Assembly: GCF_900091505.1 (NCBI RefSeq)
Contig: NZ_LT607409.1
Coordinates: 4,092,001 to 4,156,000, forward strand
Length of the DNA: 64,000 nucleotides
Source: Micromonospora chokoriensis
GTDB lineage: Bacteria > Actinomycetota > Actinomycetes > Mycobacteriales > Micromonosporaceae
Reading direction: 5' to 3'
Made by a program: the position numbers and the translations under genes. The notes under the pieces were generated by a model. That model was not told where the DNA came from and ran no database searches. It saw only the letters and a list, made by a program, of their open reading frames with translations. This document shows positions 1 to 9,685 of this stretch, piece after piece (the first letter of the stretch is position 1; every line of letters begins with the position of its first letter).

Positions 1-2
1 CC

Positions 3-3000
3 CTGCCGTCAGCCGATGAGCTGGTCACCGCGCCACTGCTCAAGGAAGCGACCGCCGATGCAGAAGCATCCCTCGACCTCCCGCCCGGCGTGGCCGCCGC
101 GAAGCTGCGTCAGCTCGCCGACGACGGCGACGAGGTGGCGCAGCAGTCCGACGGGTCGCCGGCCCGGGTCCAGCAGTGGAAGAAGTCGCTGCTCGACCTG
201 AGCCTGCGCAACCCGCTGCTCAACCTGCCCAAGCGTGGCCGTGGCCTGGACCTGCACGTGCCGGCGGGTGCGTTGGCCCTGCTGGACGACCTCATCCACG
301 ACGGTCGTCAGGTGCAGGTCATCCCGCAGGACGACATCAGCCACGTCCACGAGCTGGCCGGGGCGCGTCGGGCGCAGGACCTCGACGCCGAGATCCTCAC
401 CCGGGAGCTGCGCACCGACCGCCGGGTCTACGGCGCGGTTACCGACGCCCGGTACAAGACGGCGATGCGGGCGTTGCAGCGCGAGGCGCGCACGATGGAA
501 CAGGAGACCGGTAGCAACTACCTCTACCTGACCATCGGCACGCTGGTGCACACCAAGACGACCGGGGGAGAGGCGTACGCGCCGCTGTTCCTCCTGCCGG
601 TACGCATCGAGGGGGGCAGCGGCCGTCGCCCGTACGCGATGGTCATCGACGGCGCCGAGGCCGCCAGCCCGAACCACTGCCTGATCGAGTGGTTGCGGGT
701 CAAGCACAGCGTGCGGATCCCGGAGTTGGAAGCGCCGGTCCTCGACGAGCACGGCATCGACATCGCCAAGACCCTGGCCGCGATCAACACGGGGTTGCTC
801 GACAACCGGCTCAACTACCGCATCGACGAGACCGCCAGCCTCCGGCTGCTGCAGTTCTCCACCTTCCAGATGTGGCGGGACCTCACCGACCACTGGCCCC
901 GGTTCATGGAGAACCCGGTCGTCCGGCACCTGGTCGAGTCCTCCGGTGCCACGTTCGACGACCCGGCCCGCCCCGACGACGCCGAGATCATGGTCGACGA
1001 GGCGGACCTGCACCTGCCGATCCCCGCCGACGGCTCGCAGATGCAGGCGATCGTGCGCGCCGAGCGCGGCCACTCCTTCGTCCTGGAGGGCCCGCCCGGC
1101 ACCGGCAAGTCCCAGACCATCACCAACATGATCGCCCGGGCGGTCGGCACCGGCCGGTCGGTGCTCTTCGTCGCCGAGAAGCAGGCCGCGCTGGAGGTGG
1201 TGAAGCGCCGCCTCAAGCAGATCGGCCTCGGACCGTTCGCGCTGGACCTGCACGGGCGTAAGCAGTCCCTCAACGCGATCCGCCAGCAGCTGCGCGACGC
1301 CCTCGACCAGTACGACCAGGGCGGCGACGGCACGTGGACGGCCGTCGAGACGGCCTACCGGACGCGGCTCGCCCCGCTGACCGACTACCCGGCCCAGGTG
1401 CACACCACCAACCCCGTCGGGATGTCGCTCTGGTCGGCCTACGAGCAGACCTTGGCGTACGGGGACGGCCCGGTCGCCCCGATCCCGGTGGCCTATCTGC
1501 ACGCACCGGCCGAGGCACGCGCGCAGGTCGAGACGACACTGCGGGAGTTCCCGGCCGCCGCCCGGTCGGCCCGACTCCGGGCGGCGCACCCGTGGGCGCT
1601 CAGCGGTTGCCGCACCCTCGACGGGCTGCACGGCGCGGCGGTCACCGAGATCGCCGGTGAGCTGGAACGTCTGCGCGCCGACCTCGGCGCGTACCCCGGT
1701 CTGGTCGAGGTGCTGCGGACCCTGCCCGCACCGGAGACCGTCAGTGAATTGCAGGCGGGCGCCTGGCTCGCCGTACGCGGGCTGCTGCCGGACCGGGCGA
1801 CCACGGTGCACGCGAGCGATCGGCGCTGGGACGAGGCGATGGCCCGGCTCCAGGCGGACCTGGCGGCCTTCCGGCAGGGCTTCGCCGGTGAGCTGGCGAC
1901 CTTCCGGCCGGACGTGTTCGCCCGTCCGGAGCTGACCGCGTGGGACGATGCGGCCCAGGAGGCGGCGAAACGGTTGTTCGGCAAGCGCAAGCGCCGACAG
2001 GCCGTCGCGGACCGGTTGGCGGTGCACCTGGTCGCCGGCGCCACGCTCGACGTGGATCAGATCGAGGTGCTCACCGGCCGGCTGGTGGCTGCCCAGGCGC
2101 AGGCCGCCGCACTGCACCGACACCTGCTGGGGCTCGGTGGGCTGCTGCTGCCGCAGTGGCTGCCCACGGACCCGCACGCGTCGGAGCGGCTGACGGAGGC
2201 CGTCGAGGCGACCCGGGTCAGCCGGACGTTGCTGAGCCGGCACCCGCAGGCCTGGGAGCTGTTCCAGAGTGGGTTCACCGATGTCGGCGCGGCAGTGCTC
2301 GACAGGTTCGCCTCGCGGTGGCGGGCCTGGCGCGGGGTGCTGCGCTCCGGTGGGCCGGAGCTGACGCTGTGGGCCGCCGGCTCGCACTGGATGGACGCCT
2401 GGCAGCGCGACGGCGCGGTCTGGTTACAGGAGCTGCGGGCCGAGGAGTTGTTCCCGCTGCGCCGGTGGGCGACCGTCCTCACCCATGCCGACGTGCTGGC
2501 CTCGGCCGGCCTCACCGACTACCGGGACCAACTGCTGCGTGCCGAGGTGCCCGCGCGGGTCGCCGAGGAGGTCTACCGGCGGGGAGTCGCCACCGCGTCG
2601 CTCGCCGAGCGGGTACGCGCCGGCGGCCTGGAGTACTTCGACAGCGAGCTGCACGACGACCAGATCAACCAGTTCGAGGCCGCCGCCGGTGAGCTACGGT
2701 CCGCGCTGCCGACGCAGCTGCCGTCGGTGCTGGTGCGTCGCCGCCCGTTCAGCCCGACCGACCGGCGTGGCCGTTTCGCCGACTTCGCGGCGGAGCTTCG
2801 CCGCAAGCGGGGCGGGCGGTCCTTCCGGGAGCTGTTCGAGCAGTACCCGGACGCCGTGCTGGCGTTGACCCCGTGCGTGCTGGTCAGCCCGGCGTCGGCG
2901 GCGAACTTCCTGGCACCGGGGAGCCAACGCTTCGACCTGGTCATCTTCGACGAGGCCTCCCAGATCCGCGTGGCGGAGGCGATCGGCGCGATGGGTAGGG

Positions 3001-4865
3001 GCAGCGCCGTGGTGGTGGTCGGCGACTCCCGGCAGATGCCGCCGAGCACCATCATGCAGGCCAGCCACACCGTCGACGAGATCGACGACGGCAACGGCCC
3101 GGTGCCGGAGGACCTGGAGAGCATCCTCAGCGAGGCCGTCGAGTCGGGGTTGCCGCAGCGGTGGCTGTCCTGGCACTACCGCAGTCACGACGAGTCCCTG
3201 ATCGCCTTCTCGAACCGCTACTACTACGACAACAAGCTCTCCAGCCTCCCGTCACCGGGCCCCTCCAGCGCGGCGGGCATCAGCTGGCGACGTGTCGACG
3301 GCCAGTACGACCGGGGCGGATCCCGCACCAACGAGGTCGAGGCGCGGGCGATCCTCGCCGACATCACCCGGCGGCTGCACGACCCGGCCACCGCCAACCA
3401 CTCCGTCGGCGTGGTCACCTTCAACATCCAGCAGCGCGACCTCATCCTCAACCTGCTGGAGGAGAGCGCCGATCCGATCATCCGTGAGCACCTCTCCGGT
3501 GCGGTCGCGGAACCGATCTTCGTCAAGAACCTGGAGAACGTGCAGGGTGACGAGCGGGACGTCGTCCTGTTCTCGCTGGCCTTCTCCACCAACCCGGAGA
3601 CCGGCCAGCTTCCGCTGAACTTCGGTCCGCTCAGCCAGGCCGGCGGGGAGCGGCGGCTCAACGTGGCCATCACCCGCGCCCGCCGCCAGGTCGTCCTCTA
3701 CTCGTCCTTCGACCCGTCCGACATCGACCTCGCCCGGACGTCCGCGCTGGGCACACAGCACCTGCGGGCGTACTGCGAGATGGCCGTCGCGGGCGCGGAC
3801 CGTCTGGGTGACCTGGCCACCGACCGCGCCGAGCGGCGTAGCCGGATCCGCGACGAGGTGGCCGCGGCGCTGCGCGACCGTGGCCACGAGGTCCGCACCT
3901 CGCACGGGCTGTCCGACTTCACGGTGGACCTCGCCGTCCGCAGCCCGGGCTCCGCGCGCTGGCAGGTGGCGGTCATGCTCGACGGCCCGGACTGGGGCGC
4001 ACGCCCGACGGTGGCCGACCGGGACTCGGCGCCCGCGCTGCTCTGCTCGATCATGGGTTGGCCGGAGGTGGTGCGGTTCTGGCTGCCGGCGTGGATCCAC
4101 GACCGGTCGGCCATGCTCGACCGCGTCGACGAAGCGGTCAACCGCGCCGAGGCCCTCGCGACCGTCGCACCGGAGCCCGAGTCGTCGGCAGTCGAGGTGC
4201 CGCAGCCGCGCCACGCGGTGGAGGAAGAAGCCCTCCCGGGTGGTTCGTCGGCCCCCGTGACCGCACTGGCCGCCGCGACGGCGACGACGGCGGACACCGT
4301 CACGGCAAGCCCGTTCGCGCCGTACGTCCCGACCCCGCTCGGCGACCAGGCCGACCTCGACCTGCTGGCGACCGACCGGCGCGTACGCGATCTCATGCGC
4401 AACGGGCTCCGCGAGATCATCGAGAGTGAGGGGCCGATCGAGCAGCACCGGCTCGCACGGCTCGCCCTCGCCCGGTTCGGCTTCCTCCGCACACGTGAGG
4501 ACCGGCGTGCCGCGGTGCTCGCGCTCGTGGACTCCCGCCGCCTGCACACACACCCGACGCTGGGCCGCTACGCCTGGCCCGACGGTGTCGACCCGCAGAC
4601 GTACCGGGCGTACCGGGTCACCCAGGCGAGCAACGACCGGGCGTTCGAGGAGGTGCCACCCGAGGAGGTCGCCAACGCCTTCGTGCACGTCCTGCAGGGC
4701 GCGTCGAGCATGGACGAGGAGCGGCTGCTGCGCGCCGGACTGGAGCGGCTGGGCTACCGCCGACGCACCGAGAAGATCGACAAGCTGCTCCGGTACGGGC
4801 TGCACGTCGCCGTGACCAGCGGTCGCCTCCGCCTCGACCCGGAGGGCCGACTCACCCGCGGCTGA
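3..4865 (+). CDS. Giant DUF4011 / superfamily I helicase / Vsr-like nuclease / DUF3320 protein (5' partial)
   Basis: The reading frame is open to the left edge of the window, so the true start is probably outside; a GTG at 90 is the first internal candidate. At least 1620 residues are visible. Domains in order: DUF4011 with its hallmark stretch LLDLSLRNPLLNL near nt 190-230; helicase Walker A GPPGTGKS at 1089-1112; Walker B IFDEAS near 2943-2962; helicase motifs NVQGDERD (about 3537-3560) and NVAITRARR (about 3661-3687); a restriction-endonuclease-like fold around 3830-4110; and DUF3320 at about 4640-4850. This DUF4011-helicase-Vsr-DUF3320 order matches proteins proposed as anti-phage effectors (Hhe-type). 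In the nuclease part the Asp of VDLAV (3927) is kept, but the Glu expected in the IECDG-like motif reads Met (3975), so cleavage activity is doubtful. The defence role is inferred from architecture alone. Confidence 0.85.
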   Translation: MPSADELVTAPLLKEATADAEASLDLPPGVAAAKLRQLADDGDEVAQQSDGSPARVQQWKKSLLDLSLRNPLLNLPKRGRGLDLHVPAGALALLDDLIHDGRQVQVIPQDDISHVHELAGARRAQDLDAEILTRELRTDRRVYGAVTDARYKTAMRALQREARTMEQETGSNYLYLTIGTLVHTKTTGGEAYAPLFLLPVRIEGGSGRRPYAMVIDGAEAASPNHCLIEWLRVKHSVRIPELEAPVLDEHGIDIAKTLAAINTGLLDNRLNYRIDETASLRLLQFSTFQMWRDLTDHWPRFMENPVVRHLVESSGATFDDPARPDDAEIMVDEADLHLPIPADGSQMQAIVRAERGHSFVLEGPPGTGKSQTITNMIARAVGTGRSVLFVAEKQAALEVVKRRLKQIGLGPFALDLHGRKQSLNAIRQQLRDALDQYDQGGDGTWTAVETAYRTRLAPLTDYPAQVHTTNPVGMSLWSAYEQTLAYGDGPVAPIPVAYLHAPAEARAQVETTLREFPAAARSARLRAAHPWALSGCRTLDGLHGAAVTEIAGELERLRADLGAYPGLVEVLRTLPAPETVSELQAGAWLAVRGLLPDRATTVHASDRRWDEAMARLQADLAAFRQGFAGELATFRPDVFARPELTAWDDAAQEAAKRLFGKRKRRQAVADRLAVHLVAGATLDVDQIEVLTGRLVAAQAQAAALHRHLLGLGGLLLPQWLPTDPHASERLTEAVEATRVSRTLLSRHPQAWELFQSGFTDVGAAVLDRFASRWRAWRGVLRSGGPELTLWAAGSHWMDAWQRDGAVWLQELRAEELFPLRRWATVLTHADVLASAGLTDYRDQLLRAEVPARVAEEVYRRGVATASLAERVRAGGLEYFDSELHDDQINQFEAAAGELRSALPTQLPSVLVRRRPFSPTDRRGRFADFAAELRRKRGGRSFRELFEQYPDAVLALTPCVLVSPASAANFLAPGSQRFDLVIFDEASQIRVAEAIGAMGRGSAVVVVGDSRQMPPSTIMQASHTVDEIDDGNGPVPEDLESILSEAVESGLPQRWLSWHYRSHDESLIAFSNRYYYDNKLSSLPSPGPSSAAGISWRRVDGQYDRGGSRTNEVEARAILADITRRLHDPATANHSVGVVTFNIQQRDLILNLLEESADPIIREHLSGAVAEPIFVKNLENVQGDERDVVLFSLAFSTNPETGQLPLNFGPLSQAGGERRLNVAITRARRQVVLYSSFDPSDIDLARTSALGTQHLRAYCEMAVAGADRLGDLATDRAERRSRIRDEVAAALRDRGHEVRTSHGLSDFTVDLAVRSPGSARWQVAVMLDGPDWGARPTVADRDSAPALLCSIMGWPEVVRFWLPAWIHDRSAMLDRVDEAVNRAEALATVAPEPESSAVEVPQPRHAVEEEALPGGSSAPVTALAAATATTADTVTASPFAPYVPTPLGDQADLDLLATDRRVRDLMRNGLREIIESEGPIEQHRLARLALARFGFLRTREDRRAAVLALVDSRRLHTHPTLGRYAWPDGVDPQTYRAYRVTQASNDRAFEEVPPEEVANAFVHVLQGASSMDEERLLRAGLERLGYRRRTEKIDKLLRYGLHVAVTSGRLRLDPEGRLTRG

Positions 4866-4993
4866 CCATCGATCTCCGTGTCGCTGCTGGGGTCGCGGCG
4901 ACTCTGCCGGCTGAGTGAAAGCCACTCAGCGCCCAACCGGGGTCGCCTCTGGTTCGTCCAAGATACTGGAGACACCACCGAGGGGATTCTGTC

Positions 4994-5506
4994 GTGGCCA
5001 GCTGGGAGCGAGTGTTGACGGATCTCGTCAACACCAGGGGGGTGGCGTTGAAACGCTACGCCTACCTGCTGTGCGGTGACGACAGCGATGCCGAAGACCT
5101 GGTGCAGGACGCCTTGGTGCGGGCGTTCACCCTGCACCGCCGCGACGAGATCGAGAACCCCGAGCAGTATGTCCGCAGGACCGTGCTCAATCTCTACCTC
5201 GACCGGGTCCGGAGGCGTGGCGTGTGGCGGCGGGTGATGCCGCTCGCGGTCGCGCCGGACCGGACGGACGACGACTCGGGTGCCGTCGACGCTCGTTACG
5301 ACCTTCGGACGGCGCTCCTGGCGCTGGCCCCCCAACAACGAGCCTGCGTCGTCCTCTACTACCACGTCGACCTACCCATCCCAGAAATCGCCGCACAACT
5401 CGGCTGCGCGGTCGGCACGGTGAAACGACACCTGCACGACGCTCGACGCCGCCTGGCCAGGCTGTTGCACGACGACACCAGAAAGGACGACCGTGCCGTC
5501 CGATGA
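4994..5506 (+). CDS. SigE-family ECF RNA polymerase sigma factor
   Basis: This 170-residue protein has the short two-domain layout of actinobacterial ECF sigma factors. Region 2 contains YLLCGDDSDAEDLVQDALVRAF at about residues 25-46. Region 4 carries the helix-turn-helix IPEIAAQLGCAVGTVKRHL near residues 134-152. It would direct RNA polymerase to a small regulon. Translation probably starts at GTG 4994 behind a weak GAGGGG. The next gene starts 14 bp before this stop, so the two are translationally coupled. The partner lacks a recognisable zinc anti-sigma motif, so how the sigma factor is held inactive is not evident. Confidence 0.88.
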   Translation: MASWERVLTDLVNTRGVALKRYAYLLCGDDSDAEDLVQDALVRAFTLHRRDEIENPEQYVRRTVLNLYLDRVRRRGVWRRVMPLAVAPDRTDDDSGAVDARYDLRTALLALAPQQRACVVLYYHVDLPIPEIAAQLGCAVGTVKRHLHDARRRLARLLHDDTRKDDRAVR

Positions 5507-6260
5507 TCGTCTTCTGCGGGAGCGCCTGGAAACCCTGGCGGACGGGGCCACTCCGCCGTCGTTCGCCGGCGACCGGGTGGTCGCACGGGTGCGGCGACGG
5601 CGTGGTCTCCTGGTGGCGGGGACCGCTGCTGCCTCGATCATGGCGGTCTCGCTGGCGACGGTTGCCATCGCCGGGATGGTCGGCGGTGGCGGTCCGAGCA
5701 CCGATTCCGGTGCCACGCCGGGTCCGTCGCTTCCGACCGGTCCCACCGCCAGCATTCAAGAACCTGCGGGGTACGTCTGCGGCGACCGATACGACCAGCC
5801 CGCCACCCCGCCGGTGGGGGTCCTGTCGGCGCAGCTGTCGTCGGTCGCCAAGGTCGACGCCGACTCTGGTCCGGCACTCACTGTGACGTTCGCGGCCACG
5901 CGCGCGGTGCACGTGGCCGCCAGCCCGCCGTCGTACCTCCAGGTGCTCTACCTGAGAAACGACGTCATCGTCGGCGGAGGGCCGATGGTCAACAGGGCAG
6001 GCGGCACCGAGGCCCAGGCGGTCGACGCGGTCCGGGACGGGTTCGATGTCGCTCCGGGTAAGCCGCACACCCAGGGCCTCGGGCCGCGGGAGACGTTGTG
6101 CCCACCTGTGACCTGGCCCGATGTCTGGGCCGCGCCCGATCGTTACGAGGTCGCGCTCGTGCTCGGCCCGATCGAGGATCACGGGGAGGAGGTTGCTCTC
6201 GGGGTGCCGCTCCCGCCCGCAGCCGCCTCGCTGGTGGTGAGAGCGCCACTGACGGGTTGA
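5493..6260 (+). CDS. Single-pass membrane protein coupled to the ECF sigma factor
   Basis: The 255-residue product has a basic cytoplasmic stretch (VVARVRRRR, about residues 27-35), one hydrophobic segment (about 37-62) and an extracellular portion of about 190 residues. It starts at GTG 5493 after AAAGGA and overlaps the sigma gene by 14 bp. The topology and coupling are those of membrane partners encoded next to SigE-family sigma factors in actinobacteria, which often act as anti-sigma factors. No HxxxCxxC zinc motif is present, so an anti-sigma role is only inferred from position. The extracellular domain was not recognised. Confidence 0.7.
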   Translation: MPSDDRLLRERLETLADGATPPSFAGDRVVARVRRRRGLLVAGTAAASIMAVSLATVAIAGMVGGGGPSTDSGATPGPSLPTGPTASIQEPAGYVCGDRYDQPATPPVGVLSAQLSSVAKVDADSGPALTVTFAATRAVHVAASPPSYLQVLYLRNDVIVGGGPMVNRAGGTEAQAVDAVRDGFDVAPGKPHTQGLGPRETLCPPVTWPDVWAAPDRYEVALVLGPIEDHGEEVALGVPLPPAAASLVVRAPLTG

Positions 6261-6334
6261 AAGGACGCGGTTTGAGCGTCGCAGACCGGCGCGGTACGCG
6301 ACGAACGCGCCCCGATCGTGGCCCGCCTGTCGAG

Positions 6335-7570
6335 TCAGGGCGCGAGCGACATTCCGAGTGTGCTGAAGATGGCCGGCGCTTCCGTCCATCGCGCATTCGA
6401 GCCGCCACACTGGCTGATGATCCCGCGAGCCTGGCGAACGTTGGATCGGATGGTGAACACGAGCCCTCCGCTGTCGCCGGGCAGGCATGCCGCGAGACCG
6501 TCGCGCTGCACCGCCTCGACCCCACCGTGCGTGACACCGTTGGACCCCACCCAGGTGAGCCAGCCACTGGTCACCTGGATGCCGCAGACGACACCGGATT
6601 TGTAGCCGGTCTGGCAGGCCCAGTCTCCGGCGTAGGAGAGAGCAGACCCGGTCACGTCGTTGACCGTGAAATTGGGTGACTTGCCGTCCCACGTCCGGCT
6701 CGCCGTCGTTCCGGTGGACGAGGTGTCGATCGCCACCGCGTCGTAGTAGTCCGATCGCGCGGTGGTGACGCCTATCCTGTTGCGCCCGCCGTTCTCCCAC
6801 CCGGTGTAGACCGTCGCGTTGTTGCCGTAGCAGTGCGCTGCGGTGATCAGGAATGACCTCCCGTCGGAGTTCCGACGGGCGGGCAGGCCGGATGAGCAGT
6901 TGAAGCCGGCGCTCTGCGTCGTCCCCGACGCGCTCAGGGCCGCCCCGGAGATCCATTGCGGGCTGTCCCGCCGGCGTGACGCGTCGGCCATCGCGGGAGC
7001 CGCCTCGACGACCGTCGGGACACCGACGAGCTCGGCGACCGGTCGCCGAGCGAGAGCGGACGGTGTCAACGCCTCCGCGGCGCGCGGGATATCCCGGGCT
7101 CGGACCCGCAGACCGCTGCCGTCCGCGGGGACCGCCACACTCTCGATCGAGAGGTCCGCACGCTGCTGCTCGTTGATGAGACGTGCACTCGCAGACTTCA
7201 ACTCGCTGAGGGTGTGACCACCCTGCCTCAGCTCGATCCGGTCGGCGTCGACCGTCGGGTCGGTCCTGCGCACGGCGGCGCGGAAGCCCTTCGCCGTGCC
7301 GAGGTCGGTCACATAGACCTTGACCGTGCCCGCCGGTGCGTCAAGCTCGAGACCGGAGAACACGTCGCTGTGCGAGGTGGCTCCCACCGCGGCGGCCGCA
7401 TCCGCGATCTCCCGCAGCGGCTGGAGCAGGAGGCCCTGCTCCGCAGGTGACATGGCCGCTATCTGCTGGTTCGTCAGATGAGGTGGATCGGCCGCCGCCG
7501 GACTGCTCGATATCGCTGTCGTCGCCACCACAGTCACCGCGATGACGGCAGCCTCCCGCTTCCTGGACAT
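6335..7570 (-). CDS. Secreted trypsin-like serine protease (S1 family)
   Basis: This 411-residue protein has a Sec signal peptide (basic start, hydrophobic core, AAADP near residue 28) and a propeptide-like region to about residue 205. A chymotrypsin-fold domain follows. The catalytic triad is visible: His247 in ITAAHCYG, Asp277 in YYDAVAID and Ser367 in CLPGDSGG. Paired cysteines (His-loop and around the serine) fit the disulfides of the streptogrisin/alpha-lytic group. The long N-terminal region would act as a folding or inhibitory pro-domain. The gene stands alone and faces away from the LtrA-like gene. Substrate is unknown. Confidence 0.88.
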   Translation of the reverse strand: MSRKREAAVIAVTVVATTAISSSPAAADPPHLTNQQIAAMSPAEQGLLLQPLREIADAAAAVGATSHSDVFSGLELDAPAGTVKVYVTDLGTAKGFRAAVRRTDPTVDADRIELRQGGHTLSELKSASARLINEQQRADLSIESVAVPADGSGLRVRARDIPRAAEALTPSALARRPVAELVGVPTVVEAAPAMADASRRRDSPQWISGAALSASGTTQSAGFNCSSGLPARRNSDGRSFLITAAHCYGNNATVYTGWENGGRNRIGVTTARSDYYDAVAIDTSSTGTTASRTWDGKSPNFTVNDVTGSALSYAGDWACQTGYKSGVVCGIQVTSGWLTWVGSNGVTHGGVEAVQRDGLAACLPGDSGGLVFTIRSNVRQARGIISQCGGSNARWTEAPAIFSTLGMSLAP

Positions 7571-7767
7571 CCGAGCCCTCCTCGATCGAGTTGAGAGGCC
7601 CAGAGCCTATTGATCCACGATGGATCGCGATGTCCCGATCCGGCTGACGGGTACAAAAGACGAACTGCATGAATTGCTCGTCCTGGCGCGCGTTGTCCTG
7701 CTGCTCTGACGCAACCCCTCGCAGGTCGATTCGTTGGTGCGACGAGGGGGGCGGACCGAGGAGGGCG

Positions 7768-9003
7768 ATGACGGCGGGACCTGGTGCCAGGCTGCTGCGC
7801 CCGCCGACGAGTTCGGGCCGAGCCACGTTCCTGGAGCTGTTCTTCGACCTGGCCTTCGTGGCGGCCCTCACCCAGGTCTCGCGACGGTTCGCCGAGCTGG
7901 GTGACGAAACCGGCTGGGCGCTCGTGAGCGGGTTCGGTCGTACCCTGTTGCTCTTCCTGGCGCTCTGGCTGATCTGGTCGCACACGGCGTGGATCACCAG
8001 CCGCTACGAGCCGGAGCGGTCCATCATCCAGGCCGTCGTGGTCGGCACCATGTTCGCCGGCCTGGTCATGGCGGTCACGCTGCCCCGTGGGATGGAGGAG
8101 CGGGCGCTGCCGTTCGCGGTCGCGTACCTGTCGGTCATGGTGGTGCGGCCGTTGGTGATCGCCGTCGCGCTGCGTGGCCATCCGCGACGGCTGGTGCCCT
8201 TCCGGCTCGCCGTCTGGGCGGCGGCGAGCGCACCGCTGTGGCTGGCCGGCGCCCTGGGCCCGGACCGGCTTCTCCCGGCGCTGTGGGCTGTCGCTCTCGG
8301 CGTCGACTATCTCGCCTGGATTCTGGGCTGGCCTCTTCCGAGGCTCGGCGCCTCGGCGGTGGGCCGTTGGCGGATCGCCGGGATGCATCTCGCCGACCGC
8401 TACCAGCAGATGATCCTCATCGCCCTCGGTGAGTCGATCCTGCTCATCGCCATCGTCTTCGGCGGCGCTGACTACTCCGTCGAGCGGGCGGCGGCCTTCG
8501 TCGTCGCGTTCGTCACCAGCGCGCTGCTCTGGCGGATCTACTTCTACCATGCCGGTCTGCTGCTGACCGATGCGTTGGGCCGCGCGGGTATGCCCGGCCG
8601 ACTGGGCACGGCGTCGGAGCGCACGCATCTGCTGATCGTGCTCAGCGTGCTCGTCACGGCTGTCGGTTACGAGCTGGTGATCGACCATCCGTACGGTTCG
8701 CCGCGGCCGGGTTGGCTGCTGTTCGTGGTGGGCGGTCCGGCGCTCTTCCTCGTGGCCCGCATGCGGCTGGAGTACGAGATCTTCGGCCGGGTCTCCCGAA
8801 CGCTGGTGATCGGCCTGGCGGCTCTGTCGGTGCTCACGCCGGCGCTGTCGCGCTGGACGTCGATGGCCGCGCTGTCCGTGGTGGCTGGTGTGTTGGCAGT
8901 GGTCGCGCTGCTCGAGGCGCTGCGACGTCGGGGCCGTCCGGCGCAGGTGCCCGCCCCAGCGGTCGGACGGGAGCCGTCCGACCGGGACGACTCCGAGGCC
9001 TGA
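7768..9003 (+). CDS. Low-temperature-requirement A (LtrA) family membrane protein
   Basis: The 411-residue product has the LtrA family opening FLELFFDLAFVAALTQ (about residues 23-38) and around ten or more hydrophobic segments. The start ATG 7768 follows a good GAGGAGG; upstream in-frame codons back to 7669 look non-coding. LtrA proteins were linked to growth at low temperature in Listeria, but their biochemical role is unknown. The C-terminus after the last membrane segment is a short charged tail. The gene is convergent with the TetR gene downstream, 9 bp apart. Confidence 0.85.
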   Translation: MTAGPGARLLRPPTSSGRATFLELFFDLAFVAALTQVSRRFAELGDETGWALVSGFGRTLLLFLALWLIWSHTAWITSRYEPERSIIQAVVVGTMFAGLVMAVTLPRGMEERALPFAVAYLSVMVVRPLVIAVALRGHPRRLVPFRLAVWAAASAPLWLAGALGPDRLLPALWAVALGVDYLAWILGWPLPRLGASAVGRWRIAGMHLADRYQQMILIALGESILLIAIVFGGADYSVERAAAFVVAFVTSALLWRIYFYHAGLLLTDALGRAGMPGRLGTASERTHLLIVLSVLVTAVGYELVIDHPYGSPRPGWLLFVVGGPALFLVARMRLEYEIFGRVSRTLVIGLAALSVLTPALSRWTSMAALSVVAGVLAVVALLEALRRRGRPAQVPAPAVGREPSDRDDSEA

Positions 9004-9012
9004 CCAGGCGGC

Positions 9013-9621
9013 TCAGCTGTCGGTTCCGGCGGACTGGCGCTCGGTGTTGATCCGGAGGAGACCCTCCACCCCACGCAGGAAGGTCTCGGACACCAGGGCG
9101 GGGTTGAACAGGCATCCGGCGGCCATCGCGCCGTCGCGGAGCATGACGAAGTGCCGCGCGGCGGGGTCGGCCGTCTCCTCGTGGACCTGCGCCATCAGCG
9201 TGGTGAGCGTGTCCAGGAACCACTGCCGGTGGGCGATGATCTCCTGGTGCACCGGATGGCCGGTGTCGGGATACTCCGCTGCGGCGTTCAGGAAGGCGCA
9301 TCCGCGGAACGCGGGGGACTGGATGTTCTGGGCGATGGCGCCGGCGATGCCGAGGAGTGAGTCGACCGGCGCGGGGTTGGCGGTGATCGCCGCGTCGACC
9401 AGTCCACGCTCCAGGGCGTGGACCTCCCGCAGGTAGGCCAGGATGAGGTCGTCCTTGCTCGGGAAGTGCCGGTAGAACGTGGCCCGGGTCACCTGTGCCT
9501 CGGCGATGATCCGGTCGACGCCGACGGAGTGGATCCCCTCGGCGTAGAAGAGCCGCATCGCCGTGGTGAGGAGCCGGAGTCGCGCGGCAGAGGGCCGGGT
9601 GTCGGGTTCGGTGCGCGCCAT
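9013..9621 (-). CDS. TetR/AcrR-family transcriptional regulator
   Basis: This 202-residue protein has an N-terminal helix-turn-helix: AMRLFYAEGIHSVGVDRIIAEAQVTRATFYRHFPSKDDLI spans about residues 21-60. The C-terminal ligand domain is of TetR_C type. ATG 9621 is preferred because AGGA lies about 8 bases upstream; ATG 9630 has no ribosome-binding site. The gene is divergent from the TAXI-lipoprotein gene with about 60 bp between them, so it may repress itself and that neighbour. The target and ligand are not evident. Confidence 0.87.
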   Translation of the reverse strand: MARTEPDTRPSAARLRLLTTAMRLFYAEGIHSVGVDRIIAEAQVTRATFYRHFPSKDDLILAYLREVHALERGLVDAAITANPAPVDSLLGIAGAIAQNIQSPAFRGCAFLNAAAEYPDTGHPVHQEIIAHRQWFLDTLTTLMAQVHEETADPAARHFVMLRDGAMAAGCLFNPALVSETFLRGVEGLLRINTERQSAGTDS

Positions 9622-9685
9622 ACCCACCATCCTAGCGGACAGAACGGTCGGTACCACTGCTCCACGCGGTCCGTATCATGTCGCC

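Noticed and set aside
3252..4925. A 557-codon minus-strand open frame opposite the giant helicase
   Set aside because: It is a shadow of the helicase gene and shows no domain.
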